Source: Roseivirga sp. (lineage in GTDB: Bacteria; Bacteroidota; Bacteroidia; Cytophagales; Cyclobacteriaceae). Taken from it: 64,000 nt of DNA. The translations under genes were made by a program, and so were the position numbers. The stretch is taken from the NCBI GenBank assembly GCA_021404565.1, contig JAAWWF010000006.1:1-64000 (forward strand). The letters run 5' to 3'. Of the stretch, positions 49,601-58,248 are shown in pieces. The notes beneath the pieces were generated by a model that searched no databases, had not been told where the DNA came from, and worked only from the letters and a program-made list of their open reading frames with translations. How positions within the stretch are numbered: the stretch's first letter is position 1; every line of letters begins with the position of its first letter.

Positions 49601-49917
49601 CCGATTTTAATGGTACATTCTCTTATTCAGAATTGGTCTCTGTGTTCAGCGCTATCTCAAATATCAAACCTGACTTTGTTATCCAGGGTAATCCACTTGA
49701 TAGGGGGCAACGATTGATTATAAACCGAAATCAACAAGGAGAGGCGTATCTGATGATAATGGGATTGAATGCCGATAAATTGGTGGATATAAAACTGAAT
49801 GAATCTGAATCAGGTCAACTTGAGCTGGAACTACCCACTAGCATACGTCCCGGGACCTATATGGTAGTATTGCATCAGCAAGGACACAGGGTATCGAAGA
49901 AGCTGATCATTCGTTGA
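46621..49917 (+). CDS. Beta-helical cell-surface protein with probable T9SS sorting domain
   Basis: Predicted secreted protein of up to 1098 residues. After a signal peptide, the first ~850 residues are short Asn/Thr/Gly/Asp-rich strands such as LTITGTLDIAGNN and INVGGNLVMSG, typical of a right-handed parallel beta-helix. Two segments of the CDYxxTSTSGTxSGS type (near 47320-47460 and 48390-48550) show an internal duplication. An Fn3-like domain (PIVLISFEGKAVDGKVELTW ... YYRLKQTDFNG, about 920-1010) and a C-terminal type A-like sorting domain (about 1020-1098, ending SKKLIIR) follow. The start is uncertain: TTG 46621 is the longest, GTG 46699 gives the best signal peptide (RARGKLIR before the hydrophobic core), and the first ATG is 46726. 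Function beyond surface location is unknown. Confidence 0.85.
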   Translation: MSTLYVWWFKKAKRVLPPQFTRDTVIVRARGKLIRMIGLVLLWYLSFIGVSRAQAVFESNVSGGAGNWNDSGSWTRISGSDGDDIPDSDDDVTILAGDEIDLTTTTTNVDDLTITGTLDIAGNNRTINVGGNLVMSGTSSITGNNATRSINVTGTFTVNTSASATINGENVDVTGNTTIDGTLTFGNNRGDKSFSNITISATGNWNNTVRESFTISGDWTNNGSFTSCSNQACDYEFTSTSGTFSGSATSTFSDIVINGSASYTNTGTIVISDEIRGTGTYINGNGSSLELQGAGPFGTTTFTVSTSANTVIYGGGSSPSLVATTYHNLTIDKSGGTANNAGTVTVNNDLTVISNLDINSIFNVSNDVIVQSGTLEINGATLTVSRDLSVTGGEFTPNNASAQVDITRDLLMSGSALYDHNLGDVNITGDLTITGGTLDFDNASSTLDADNMNLTTGTVTFDNGTININSLSGGLTVNSGSFDVNGTALTIDNLYDVNGGTNDLDGGSLTVVDIDIEAGDAFTVSNATLVATGTTTINGTLNFDSGAGSYTLDDINVAAGGTWNVTAASDFTINGNIQHNGLAWNACSASGCDYTLTSTSGTISGSTALSVTDIIINGSGSYTNSGTLTVTDRLTGTGAFTNGTSANFTYSGNNSGGANFDITSFTASATGNTVTYGRTGDMQLRTTTDADNNYYNLIISTGAAGNDVTLAGNITVDNQLTLTVGDIILSTNRLTMEDGATISGGDADSFIRINSSGVLRQNYSSSGATLSFPIGDGGDFSPITAFTLTNGTFGAGAYVEFDITDANHPNRNTDNTAAGGDDDGTAATAFISRYWTLTGNAITGERFDATYQYIDADITGIEANMVATLYRGLTSPAIDDWLSAGMVTAGSNTVTLTGGDNFGDIYAMDDTLDRLPIVLISFEGKAVDGKVELTWTTGSEEDNSFFTVERSTNGFDFEPILFVNGAGDSKTFINYTATDVNPEEGLMYYRLKQTDFNGTFSYSELVSVFSAISNIKPDFVIQGNPLDRGQRLIINRNQQGEAYLMIMGLNADKLVDIKLNESESGQLELELPTSIRPGTYMVVLHQQGHRVSKKLIIR

Positions 49918-49950
49918 TCAGGCCCGGGCTTATCAAAAAACAGAATCGAT

Positions 49951-50502
49951 TCAGAAATTGGAATTGCAGGTGGTGATGCTTTTACTTCCGTTAAGGTAAG
50001 CGGCATTACCTTCCATGTTGAGTCCTATGTTAGTAGAACCAAGAATGGCATCCTCCAGCGGACCAGAAGCTTCAAAATGGATTTTAATGCTCCCATTGAA
50101 AGTAAGCACATTGCTGTAACTCACTTGCGTGTCATTGTCAAGGCCTGTTAGTATGGTACTACTGCGGCCTACACCATCTACTTCTCTGATGGTAGTAAGA
50201 AAAGTAGCCACATCTCCATTGTCTTCAAGACTGCCAAAATGCAGATGAACAGGGTGTTCTGCTCCTGAAAGCACGTTGTTAAGGGTAATGTCAAGCTGTG
50301 CATTTCCATCTACTCGCTCTCTGATCAGCAAATTCCCTGAGGTAGTATTGCCTGAGACGGTACCGGGAATTAATTCCATGCGTACTTCATTACCAGTAAA
50401 CTCAGAGTCTCCTCCGTTACCCTCATCACAAGCACCAATTAAGAGTACCAATGCAAGGGTCGCTAAGTAAGTGCTGATTCGTTTCATCCTGACATTTTTC
50501 AT
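49951..50502 (-). CDS. CHRD-like lipoprotein
   Basis: A 183-residue predicted lipoprotein. The signal sequence ends in lipobox LIGAC with the acylated Cys25, followed by a Gly/Asp-rich linker. The body contains SGNLLIRERVDGNAQLDITL and HPVHLHFGSLEDNGDVATFL, matching the pattern of CHRD domains (a strand, then H.H.G.....G). Role unknown; CHRD proteins are often periplasmic or surface. The start at 50502 was chosen as the outer of two ATG codons; 50487 (MKRISTYLAT) is equally good and a GTG at 50511 is less likely. It converges with the beta-helical protein gene. Confidence 0.75.
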   Translation of the reverse strand: MKNVRMKRISTYLATLALVLLIGACDEGNGGDSEFTGNEVRMELIPGTVSGNTTSGNLLIRERVDGNAQLDITLNNVLSGAEHPVHLHFGSLEDNGDVATFLTTIREVDGVGRSSTILTGLDNDTQVSYSNVLTFNGSIKIHFEASGPLEDAILGSTNIGLNMEGNAAYLNGSKSITTCNSNF

Positions 50503-50654
50503 TGCAAGCACAATTTATAATTAAAACAGCTAAGAGACAGCCTTATTGCCTCATAAAGTAGATAATAGGAGACAGTTATTTGACTCTTTGCTTAAATGAA
50601 TTGTTTATTTTTCAAAACGCCTGGTACAAGGCCATTATCTGATTTAACGCCATT

Positions 50655-51326
50655 ATGCTCAAAAAGTCACATGCCTACCTACTGAAGCTCAGTAAAAACA
50701 ATAACCGGGAGTGGTTTCACGATCATAAGCAGGAGTATACTGAGGCCAAAGAAGAGTTTGTACACTTTACTCAGCAGCTGATTGACGGCATGTCTGATTT
50801 TGAAAACCTGGGTGATCTGAAAGCCAAAGATTGTATTTACCGTATTCAACGAGATGTACGTTTTTCTCCAAACAAAACACCCTACAATACGCATTTCAGT
50901 GCCATGATTGCTCTACAGGGCCGTAAAACCCGCCTGGCACCTTACTACTTTCGCTTAAAACCCGATGGAGAGTCATTGGTGGCAGGCGGAGTTTGGGAAG
51001 GTAAGGCTGCTATGATCAACACCATTCGGGAGGAAATAGACTACAATATGGGAGCTTTTAAGGCCATTTTAGAAGCTCCGGCATTCGTTCAGTTTTTCAA
51101 ATCGATGGAGGGAAATCAGCTGAAAAGACCTCCGAAGGGCTATCCCCCAGATCACCCACAGATCGACTTGCTCAGGCATAAGCAATTTCTGGTTTTTCAT
51201 CACTATCCTCACAGGCAGGCATTGAAAAGGAATTTCTCCGATTATCTGTTAGAAGCTTTCAGGTCTATGAAGCCATTTCTAGATTTCCTCAATGCACCCC
51301 TCAGGGATTATCATGGACTTGACTAA
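50655..51326 (+). CDS. DUF2461 family protein
   Basis: A 223-residue cytoplasmic protein matching the DUF2461 / TIGR02453 family in its whole length. Signature parts are NNREWFHDHKQEY near the start, RIQRDVRFSPNKTPYNTHF in the middle, and YYFRLKPDGESLVAGGVW. The biochemical function of the family is not established. The gene overlaps the convergent LruC lipoprotein gene by 4 bp at their stop codons. Confidence 0.92.
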   Translation: MLKKSHAYLLKLSKNNNREWFHDHKQEYTEAKEEFVHFTQQLIDGMSDFENLGDLKAKDCIYRIQRDVRFSPNKTPYNTHFSAMIALQGRKTRLAPYYFRLKPDGESLVAGGVWEGKAAMINTIREEIDYNMGAFKAILEAPAFVQFFKSMEGNQLKRPPKGYPPDHPQIDLLRHKQFLVFHHYPHRQALKRNFSDYLLEAFRSMKPFLDFLNAPLRDYHGLD

Positions 51327-53305
51327 TTATTCTGGTAGATCTTAGACAGGTTCCGATAACCACTGTTGTCTCCATACCAGTCAGCATAGTTTTGTCCATT
51401 GCTTTCACCCCAGTGCAGAAAGTAGTTATAGGCTTTGTCAATGCGTGACTTTTCAGTCGGGTATCTGAAAGTATGAATGATGTTGATGGCCCAGGGCGTA
51501 TTGTCTGTGGACTGATAAAAGCGACTCAAACCCGGACGCGTATCGTCATCTTCGGTACCGAACAAACTTGCATCAGCCAGGTCGGTGGGAGTATGACCGC
51601 TCAGGTGCACCTCACTTCCTCTTTCGAAACTATTGAACAGAAAGGGATTGTAAGGTGGGTTGGCCAGAGGAGCCGGGTCAATGGGTTCGGTAAAGTTGAT
51701 TACAATGGTAAAGGGCTTTTCTGCAACCTGAGTTTGCCCACTCACCGTATTTACAAAAGCACCGGCAGCAGGAGCACTCATGTGATCAAATGCGTCATTA
51801 AATACTATTATGGTTGGTATGCTTTGCCCTTGCTCCAGGCCGTTGGCTTTGAGGCTTACCAGGCTGCCAAATATCTCGTAGCCAGTTACCTGACTGATCA
51901 GTGATTCATCCAACGGAATTTGTATGCCGAAGCCATTGTGATTTCCGGCACCCACCGCCCTGATTGTCAATTCAATCTCGGTTCGTACGGCCAGATTATC
52001 TGAATTCAACACATTTACAAAGCGATAACCCATGACCAGATCATTAAAGTCATAGTCTCCTTTAACAGGCCAGAGGTCTTCGAAGGCCAGTGAACCCATG
52101 CCTATTTCTGAAGGGGTATATACATCATAGGCCGCCTCGGCATCATTCGGGTAATCATCCAATTCGTCTATCACCCCATCATTATCCGAATCCTGTTGCT
52201 CAAGTTGGTTCAATTCACATCTCCAGGCGGTCAGGTCGTTGATCTTAAAGTCATAGGTCTTTACAATCTGATAAGATCCGTCTTCCTTGCTGATCTGAAT
52301 CAGGTTGGAATTGGCATCGTTAGTGCCTACAAAAATCCGATCCTGTCTGTCGATGGCCATAGAGGTGAGCTGGAAAGGGAAGTTCTCAGCACTGATGCGC
52401 CCGATACTGGCCGTAGTTTCAGTAAAATCTGTAAACTTATAGAGCCCCGAAAAGCAGGCTAAGTACAACTCACCCTGAGAGTCAAAGGCCAGGTCTCCAC
52501 CACTGGTTGAGTTTACAAAGCCATTTATGGTGTAGCTATTGACTACTTCGTTCGTGGTAGCGTTTACCTTATAGAGCTTGTCATTATTGCTCATCCAGAA
52601 ATATCCGTCTTTAAACGTAAGCCTCGGGTAGCTACCATTAAACGGATTGCCCGTATGAGCCACACTAAAAACAGTGCTGTAGATGTCATACTGATAGAGA
52701 GTGGTACCTACATTGTAGTATACCAATCCATTTTCCTGGTCCAGGGCATTGGCAATAGATCCACCGCCTTCCAGGTCATCCAGGGCGGTGGGCGTATAGT
52801 CATCACCGGTAAGGTCGATGCTGTAAAAGCCTCTTTGTCCGTTTACGGCATACAAGCGATCCTGGCAACTTTCATTTTCTGACACCAAATTGTTATTCGC
52901 CTGGCTACCAACAAAGGTTTCTTCAAATTCCACATTGGCCTCATTACCCTGAATGCTTACAACCTTCAGTTCTATACCGCCTGCGGTATGCTTTTCTACC
53001 TGCAGCTCCGAAACTGCTGTGGGTATAACCAGTGACTGACTCATGCTTACAGCGGTTTTACCAATCGAGAGTACTTTGTGAACCTCATTTTGAAAGGTAT
53101 AGCTGAGACTGTATTTCACTTGTGAAGCATTACCCGGGTCAGTAATATTTACCTGAAGTTTCCGGCTGGTCCTGAAATTGAATTCATTTGGAAAAGATAG
53201 GCCAGTATCAAGAGTTTCTGTATCCTCGGGATTTAACTCAGGTTTTTCTATACAGCCAGCTACCAGTAGGCAAAGCAGCAAACACAGGGGCGCAAAGTTT
53301 TTCAT
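51323..53305 (-). CDS. LruC domain-containing lipoprotein
   Basis: A 660-residue predicted outer-membrane or surface lipoprotein. The lipobox VAGC puts the acylated cysteine at residue 18. Residues about 145-365 look like a propeller of YWTN/NHL-like blades (RLYAVNGQRGFYSIDL, GELYLACFSGLYKF). A calcium-binding, EF-hand-like loop (DSDNDGVIDELDDYPND, about 371-387) leads into an LruC domain (GDYDFNDLVMGYRF ... GNHNGFGIQI), which fills the rest. LruC-domain proteins are widespread surface proteins of unknown role in Bacteroidota and spirochaetes. It has no operon partner: trpS upstream on the same strand is 109 bp away. Confidence 0.9.
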   Translation of the reverse strand: MKNFAPLCLLLCLLVAGCIEKPELNPEDTETLDTGLSFPNEFNFRTSRKLQVNITDPGNASQVKYSLSYTFQNEVHKVLSIGKTAVSMSQSLVIPTAVSELQVEKHTAGGIELKVVSIQGNEANVEFEETFVGSQANNNLVSENESCQDRLYAVNGQRGFYSIDLTGDDYTPTALDDLEGGGSIANALDQENGLVYYNVGTTLYQYDIYSTVFSVAHTGNPFNGSYPRLTFKDGYFWMSNNDKLYKVNATTNEVVNSYTINGFVNSTSGGDLAFDSQGELYLACFSGLYKFTDFTETTASIGRISAENFPFQLTSMAIDRQDRIFVGTNDANSNLIQISKEDGSYQIVKTYDFKINDLTAWRCELNQLEQQDSDNDGVIDELDDYPNDAEAAYDVYTPSEIGMGSLAFEDLWPVKGDYDFNDLVMGYRFVNVLNSDNLAVRTEIELTIRAVGAGNHNGFGIQIPLDESLISQVTGYEIFGSLVSLKANGLEQGQSIPTIIVFNDAFDHMSAPAAGAFVNTVSGQTQVAEKPFTIVINFTEPIDPAPLANPPYNPFLFNSFERGSEVHLSGHTPTDLADASLFGTEDDDTRPGLSRFYQSTDNTPWAINIIHTFRYPTEKSRIDKAYNYFLHWGESNGQNYADWYGDNSGYRNLSKIYQNN

Positions 53306-53414
53306 AACAGTGATCTTTGATTGCCCGAATTAGCATCAAAGGACTGTTATCAAAGCTCTTTTTCGTTGAGTGACCTGAATTTGCGGAAGAGGGTTACGGA
53401 AATGAGGACGGCTA

Positions 53415-54383
53415 TCAGAAGCCAATCGCTGATTTTACACGCCCCAGTACTTCTCCGGCTACCTTTCTGGCTTTCGCTTCACCAGCTTCAAGCTTCGCGT
53501 TGAGCTCATCCAGGTTTTCCATATAGTAGTTATAGGTATCACGCTCTTTGGCATACTTATCTATAATCAACTCATACAGTGCCTGCTTGGCATGACCATA
53601 GCCATAGTTGCCCCCTTCATAATTAGCTCTCATTTCTGCAATCTGATCTTCAGAGGCAAGTAAAGAGTACAAGGCAAAAACATTGTCAGTATCAGGATCT
53701 TTGGCTTCTTCCAGGCCCTTACTGTCCGTTACAATCTGCATGATATTCTTTCTCAGTTTTTTATCGGGTTGAAAGATGTCGATGATATTGCCATAGGACT
53801 TACTCATTTTCTGGCCGTCAATTCCCGGCACCGTCATTACCTCCTCGCTGATCTGAGCTTCAGGCATTACGAAAAGGTCTCCGTACTTGCGGTTTACCGA
53901 ACTGGCAATATCACGCGTAATTTCCAGGTGCTGTCGCTGATCTTTCCCCACAGGTACAACATCCGCATCATACATCAATATGTCACAGGCCATCAACACG
54001 GGGTAAATGAAGAGTCCTGCATTCACATCAGCGAGCCGGTCTGCTTTGTCTTTAAACGAATGCGCATTGGCCAACATAGGAAATGGCGTAAAGCAGTTCA
54101 TGTACCAGGTCAACTCACATACTTCCGGTATTTTAGATTGCCGGTAGAAGGTGTTTTGATCAGTATCAAAACCAAAAGCCATCCAGGCTGCGGCTACAGC
54201 ATTTGTATTGTCTATTCTCGTTTGCGGATCCTTGATCTGAGTGAGAGAGTGGAGGTCGGCAATAAAGAAAAACGAATCGTTTTTCGGATTTTTAGATAAC
54301 TCAATTGCAGGAATAATCGCCCCGAGCAAATTACCCAGGTGTGGTTTTCCAGAGCTCTGAATGCCTGTAAGAATGCGTGCCAT
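53415..54383 (-). CDS. trpS: Tryptophan--tRNA ligase
   Basis: Class I aminoacyl-tRNA synthetase charging tRNA-Trp in the cytoplasm. The HIGH-equivalent PHLGN is at residues 14-18 and KMSKS at residues 192-196 (GQKMSKSYGN). Other family signatures are MLMYDADVVPVGKDQ-like text (ILMYDADVVPVGKDQRQHLE) and GIQSSGKPHLGN at the start. At 322 residues it is normal for the bacterial enzyme. ATG 54383 is the natural start because the conserved N-terminus begins immediately. Confidence 0.97.
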   Translation of the reverse strand: MARILTGIQSSGKPHLGNLLGAIIPAIELSKNPKNDSFFFIADLHSLTQIKDPQTRIDNTNAVAAAWMAFGFDTDQNTFYRQSKIPEVCELTWYMNCFTPFPMLANAHSFKDKADRLADVNAGLFIYPVLMACDILMYDADVVPVGKDQRQHLEITRDIASSVNRKYGDLFVMPEAQISEEVMTVPGIDGQKMSKSYGNIIDIFQPDKKLRKNIMQIVTDSKGLEEAKDPDTDNVFALYSLLASEDQIAEMRANYEGGNYGYGHAKQALYELIIDKYAKERDTYNYYMENLDELNAKLEAGEAKARKVAGEVLGRVKSAIGF

Positions 54384-54476
54384 TGGTACTTTTTGATTTG
54401 TGGCAAATTAAGTAATTAATCATAGGTCAATTCAAGAATAAGCACGTTAAATTTTAGGTATGAGCTGTCATTCATA

Positions 54477-54484
54477 TAAATTTG
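54477..54484 (+). promoter_or_regulatory. Bacteroidota -7 box TAAATTTG
   Basis: Exact match to TAnnTTTG, 22 bp upstream of the DUF1573 gene start. The -33 region about 20 bp further up reads TTTAGG, a weak fit to TTG. Confidence 0.5.
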
Positions 54485-54506
54485 GCAGGCTGAAACAGCA
54501 AAGCTT

Positions 54507-55550
54507 ATGAAAAGAGTGTTTGGGTACATGATATGCGCTTTGTGCATTGCAATAAACAGTAAGGCACAGAATCTGGATGTCATCGAGCTGGGGAGTATAA
54601 TGGGTGAAATGGGCAGCTTTCATAGCAGCCTGACATGGCATAATACAAGTGATGATACTGTTCGGTTGAACTTCTGGGCAAGCAGGGAAGAGCTGACTTT
54701 TGAGAAGAAGAGCGCATTGGTACTACCAAAGAGTGAGATGCTCGTTGCCTATGCTATTGGTCTTGAAGGTACCAGTGGAGAGGAGGTTTATGAGATTCGT
54801 TTGATCGGTGAAGAGCAGATAGTATTACATGGTTTCCTATTGAAGGCAAGGGTTTTTGAGGCGGAAGAAGATGTTTTCAAGGCTTATAGAAATGATTTCT
54901 TTCCATTTCGAAGCACAGGACAAGTGTTCAATCTGAAAAGTGGGTTCAGAGGAGATAAACTCAGTGAAAAATTCAGTTTATACAATTTTGGAGGTAAAAC
55001 GCTGAATATGGAAGGTGTGTTGACCTCTATCCCGGGCATAAAGGTTTCTTTTGAACCTGAAGAAATACCACATAATTCCTTTTCAAGAATCACCATCAGC
55101 CTGCAAAGTAACAGTGAGCATGCGCTTGGTTTTACCCGGGATAAACTGCAGCTTATAAACTCAGATAGTACTGTATTGGCCATTCTGCCTGTTCAATTTA
55201 CCCTTGAGCAGACCCCGGAATATGGACGGCATACAGAAGCACCTCATCTGGCTCTAAGCAAACTGACGCACGATTTCAGAGTAATGAAGGCAGGAGATTA
55301 TGAGTCCGTGAATATCACTATATCTAATACGGGCAGGGGTCCGCTTAAAATTGAAGCACTGGAAGCTAACTGCGATTGCCTGGAGTATGAACTCGATAGC
55401 AGAGAGGTTGCCCAGGGTTCCTCAGTTAGTCTGAAGGTAAGCTTCAATGCGGCAAACCGCCTGGGTTACGAGCGCAAGACACTGGCACTGTTTACCAATG
55501 ACCCCAATCAGCCCACCCGGGTGCTTACCTTCAAGGCACATGTAAAATAG
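54507..55550 (+). CDS. Secreted protein with C-terminal DUF1573 domain
   Basis: A 347-residue exported protein with a signal peptide (residues 1-20, cut near SKAQN). The middle has an Ig-like or ASH-type fold with no clear name. Residues about 250-347 match DUF1573 (HDFRVMKAGDYESVNITISNTG ... ANCDCLEY ... FNAANRLGYERKTLALFTNDP), an Ig-like domain very common in secreted Bacteroidota proteins and possibly involved in protein-protein contact. Function is unknown. It is followed by a convergent gene after 6 bp. Confidence 0.82.
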   Translation: MKRVFGYMICALCIAINSKAQNLDVIELGSIMGEMGSFHSSLTWHNTSDDTVRLNFWASREELTFEKKSALVLPKSEMLVAYAIGLEGTSGEEVYEIRLIGEEQIVLHGFLLKARVFEAEEDVFKAYRNDFFPFRSTGQVFNLKSGFRGDKLSEKFSLYNFGGKTLNMEGVLTSIPGIKVSFEPEEIPHNSFSRITISLQSNSEHALGFTRDKLQLINSDSTVLAILPVQFTLEQTPEYGRHTEAPHLALSKLTHDFRVMKAGDYESVNITISNTGRGPLKIEALEANCDCLEYELDSREVAQGSSVSLKVSFNAANRLGYERKTLALFTNDPNQPTRVLTFKAHVK

Positions 55551-55556
55551 GGGGCG

Positions 55557-56369
55557 TTACTTCAGAATCTCTTTGATCAGCTTTTGCAGCTGTGGGTCTG
55601 TTTTGAGGGCTTCAGTGAGGGCTGTTTTCAGGTAATTCGGCACAGCCTCTTTTTTTCTTAGTTTTCCTGATACATCATTGAACATGGCGGTCACATCGGC
55701 TTTGTTCGATACCTTGTCGGAGTATTCAAGTAAGGTGGCAAAGTCTGAGAGTTTTTGTTCGAGCCCTTTTGAGAGTTGAAGCCTCTTTTTTTCCTTTTCT
55801 GCGAGCTTGTCCTGTTTGGCTTTTTCCTCAATGGCCGTTTTACTCATCAGTCCTTTTTGAGAAACACAGACATTGTAGTCGTTCACAAGCTTGTTGATGT
55901 CGCTACGCTGGTATTTTTTGTTTTGTATAGCCTGAGCTATCTCAGTACAATCTCCAAGAAAATCTCTGGCTACTGATCTGAACCCCATTTTTCCGCCTAA
56001 AAGAATATAGGTACCATCCATTTTATATAGCAGATCTGCGCTGAATTTCTCAGGGTTATTGTCCCGGGTTACCCGGTAATGAGACAGATAGCCACTGATG
56101 ATCTCTTTGCCAAATTTCAAGGCACCATTGAAACTTACCGGCTTAATCAGGTCTCCGTTGGCCATTTTAATCTGTCTGACCTCCAAAAGGTTAAGCTTTG
56201 TCTTTTTACGTCCGATTTTGATGGTTACATATTCCTTGTTCAGGCTGTTTGTGGCAATGTTTACACGACCCTCCAGTGTTTCACCATTGACTTTTACCAG
56301 GGTGTCCTGAGCGAAAGAAAGCCCTGAGAACAGGAGTAATATGCAGAGTGTAAAGGCTGTTTTTCTCAT
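55557..56369 (-). CDS. Secreted protein of unknown function
   Basis: A 270-residue protein with a clear signal peptide (MRKTAFTLCILLLFSGLSFAQ). I do not recognise the family. The N-terminal half has a small beta-rich part (DTLVKVNGETLEGRVNI ... KTKLNLLEVRQIKMANGDLIKP), as seen in other Bacteroidota proteins that begin with a short SH3-like barrel. The C-terminal half (about 165-270) is lysine-rich and helical, probably coiled coil (AIEEKAKQDKLAEKEKKRLQ). A possible promoter reads TACTTTCG on the minus strand at 56390-56397, 21 bp from a TTG. Confidence 0.7.
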   Translation of the reverse strand: MRKTAFTLCILLLFSGLSFAQDTLVKVNGETLEGRVNIATNSLNKEYVTIKIGRKKTKLNLLEVRQIKMANGDLIKPVSFNGALKFGKEIISGYLSHYRVTRDNNPEKFSADLLYKMDGTYILLGGKMGFRSVARDFLGDCTEIAQAIQNKKYQRSDINKLVNDYNVCVSQKGLMSKTAIEEKAKQDKLAEKEKKRLQLSKGLEQKLSDFATLLEYSDKVSNKADVTAMFNDVSGKLRKKEAVPNYLKTALTEALKTDPQLQKLIKEILK

Positions 56370-56517
56370 ATCGGAGATTTATGTAAAGACGAAAGTATAT
56401 CTAATTTAGTATTGAAGTCAAATTAGTACTGAGTAATTCTTAGTGAATTGGTCCAAGACCTGATATATTCGGGGGAGAAGCCTGATACATGTCATTCTTT
56501 AGGACAATAAATCAGGT

Positions 56518-56525
56518 TAGATTTG
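56518..56525 (+). promoter_or_regulatory. Bacteroidota -7 box TAGATTTG before the PPK2 pair
   Basis: Exact match to TAnnTTTG, 15 bp upstream of ATG 56541. It overlaps the alternative TTG start at 56523, so transcription would begin downstream of that codon. This supports 56541 as the start. Confidence 0.5.
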
Positions 56526-56540
56526 AAAAAAGAGGGTTAC

Positions 56541-57434
56541 ATGAGCGAATTTTTAGTAACAGATGATGCTGTTCAGGATAAGATGGAGCAGTCCGGCTTA
56601 CTGGGAAGCGATGATTTTGCGCGAATAAAGAATAAAGCGGAACTGAAGGCAACACTGAAAGAACACAAAAGGAGTATTTCCAAGGCGCTTTATAACATAG
56701 ATTATGAAAAGCAACTGGAAGAACTGCAGATTGAATTGGTAAAACTGCAGCATTGGATTGCTCAAAAACAACTTAGGGTAGCCGTGATTTTTGAAGGCCG
56801 GGATGCAGCCGGCAAAGGAGGGACGATTAAACGATTTACAGAGCACCTCAATCCCCGGTCTATGCGCATAGTGGCCTTGAATAAGCCTACGGACCTGGAA
56901 ATGAAGCAATGGTATTTTCGCAGATATATTAAAGAGCTGCCTAATGCAGGTGAGATTGTGTTTTTTGACCGTAGCTGGTACAACAGGGCGGTAGTGGAAC
57001 CGGTCATGGGCTTTTGCAATGATACCCAGTACAGCCAGTTTATGCGGCAGGTGCCTGAATTTGAGCACATGCTTTTCGAAGATGGCGTACACCTGATTAA
57101 GTTCTGGTTCTCCATTGATAAAGATGAACAAAGCAGACGTTTTAACGAGCGTAGGAAAAATCCACTGAAGCAATGGAAGCTGAGTCCCGTGGATGAAAAG
57201 GGCCAGGAGCTCTGGGACAGGTACACTTATTATAAAGAACAGATGTTTGCTCAGACGCACACATCTTTCAGTCCCTGGGTGATGGTGAAGACGAACACAA
57301 AAAAAGAAGCGAGGTTAGAAACCATCAGACATGTACTCAGCAGGTTTGAATATGACGGTAAGGATGAAGCACAAACCCGTGTGCTCCCCGATCCAAATGT
57401 AATTATGAGATTTCACCGATCAATCTACCACTAG
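56541..57434 (+). CDS. ppk2: PPK2 family polyphosphate kinase, first of a tandem pair
   Basis: Uses polyphosphate to phosphorylate nucleotides (class I PPK2: nucleoside diphosphates; the direction and base preference cannot be read from sequence). Length is 297 residues. Walker A is EGRDAAGKGG (85-94), Walker B region is FFDRSWYNRAVVEPV, and the lid loop RRKNPLKQWKLSPVD is present, so all catalytic elements appear intact. The start at 56541 follows a GAGGG a few bases upstream. The next gene, 4 bp after the stop, is a second PPK2; the two probably form an operon. Confidence 0.93.
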   Translation: MSEFLVTDDAVQDKMEQSGLLGSDDFARIKNKAELKATLKEHKRSISKALYNIDYEKQLEELQIELVKLQHWIAQKQLRVAVIFEGRDAAGKGGTIKRFTEHLNPRSMRIVALNKPTDLEMKQWYFRRYIKELPNAGEIVFFDRSWYNRAVVEPVMGFCNDTQYSQFMRQVPEFEHMLFEDGVHLIKFWFSIDKDEQSRRFNERRKNPLKQWKLSPVDEKGQELWDRYTYYKEQMFAQTHTSFSPWVMVKTNTKKEARLETIRHVLSRFEYDGKDEAQTRVLPDPNVIMRFHRSIYH

Positions 57435-57438
57435 AGCC

Positions 57439-58248
57439 ATGAATACATCCATTCCCGATTTTTCAGAAGAACAGCTTAAACTACTTAACTCAAATAAGGC
57501 GATAAAGCTGATGTTGCAGCAAAAGGAGATCAATCCAGCTAAGGTGCTGCGCTACGTGGAATACGAAAGAAAACTGGAAGAACTCCAGGTCGAGTTGATC
57601 AAGTTGCAGCATTGGGTAATTAATAATAAGAAAAGGGTTTGCATCCTGTTCGAAGGTCGTGATGCGGCTGGTAAGGGTGGGGCCATAAGGAGGCTGACCC
57701 ACCACCTGAATCCCCGGTTTTATAAGGTAGTGGCTTTACCGAAACCTACAGAGCAGGAGCGAGGGCAGTGGTATTTTCAGCGCTACATTAATAAGCTGCC
57801 TAATCCGGGAGAAATAGTGTTGTTTGACCGTAGCTGGTACAATCGCGCTGTGGTTGAACCTGTAAACGACTTTTGTACACCAGAGGAGTACGACCGTTTT
57901 ATGAACGAGGTAAATCATTTTGAGTCAATGATTACCAATGATGGTGTGATCCTGATCAAGCTCTATTTTTCTATTACCAAAAAAGAGCAACAGAGGCGCT
58001 TTGATGAAATTAAACGGAATCCCCTGAAACGATGGAAAATGTCTCCTGTAGATGACAGGGCTCAGGAACTCTGGGACGTTTATACGGATTACAAGCAGCG
58101 GATGTTTGATCATACGCACTCGAAGGCAATTCCCTGGACAGTGCTTGAAGCTGACCGTAAGACCATTGCCAGGGTTCAGGCCATTGAACATGTGCTGAAG
58201 ACCGTACCTTATAAGCTAGAAACGCTCGAAGCCGAGCAGGTTGATTGA
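57439..58248 (+). CDS. PPK2 family polyphosphate kinase, second of a tandem pair
   Basis: A 269-residue paralogue of the gene before it, with the same motifs: EGRDAAGKGG (72-81), LFDRSWYNRAVVEPV, and the lid KRNPLKRWKMSPVDD. It lacks about 15 N-terminal and 15 C-terminal residues compared with its partner. Differences in the region after Walker B (NDFCTPEEYDRF versus MGFCNDTQYSQF) may mean different nucleotide preference or a heteromeric enzyme; this is inference. The 3' end overlaps the convergent pseudouridine synthase gene by 33 bp. Confidence 0.93.
   Translation: MNTSIPDFSEEQLKLLNSNKAIKLMLQQKEINPAKVLRYVEYERKLEELQVELIKLQHWVINNKKRVCILFEGRDAAGKGGAIRRLTHHLNPRFYKVVALPKPTEQERGQWYFQRYINKLPNPGEIVLFDRSWYNRAVVEPVNDFCTPEEYDRFMNEVNHFESMITNDGVILIKLYFSITKKEQQRRFDEIKRNPLKRWKMSPVDDRAQELWDVYTDYKQRMFDHTHSKAIPWTVLEADRKTIARVQAIEHVLKTVPYKLETLEAEQVD

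Noticed and set aside
49903-49921. Hairpin CTGATCA-N5-TGATCAG over the stop codon of the beta-helical protein gene
   Set aside because: No T-run follows and the stem is only 7 bp, so it was not called a terminator.
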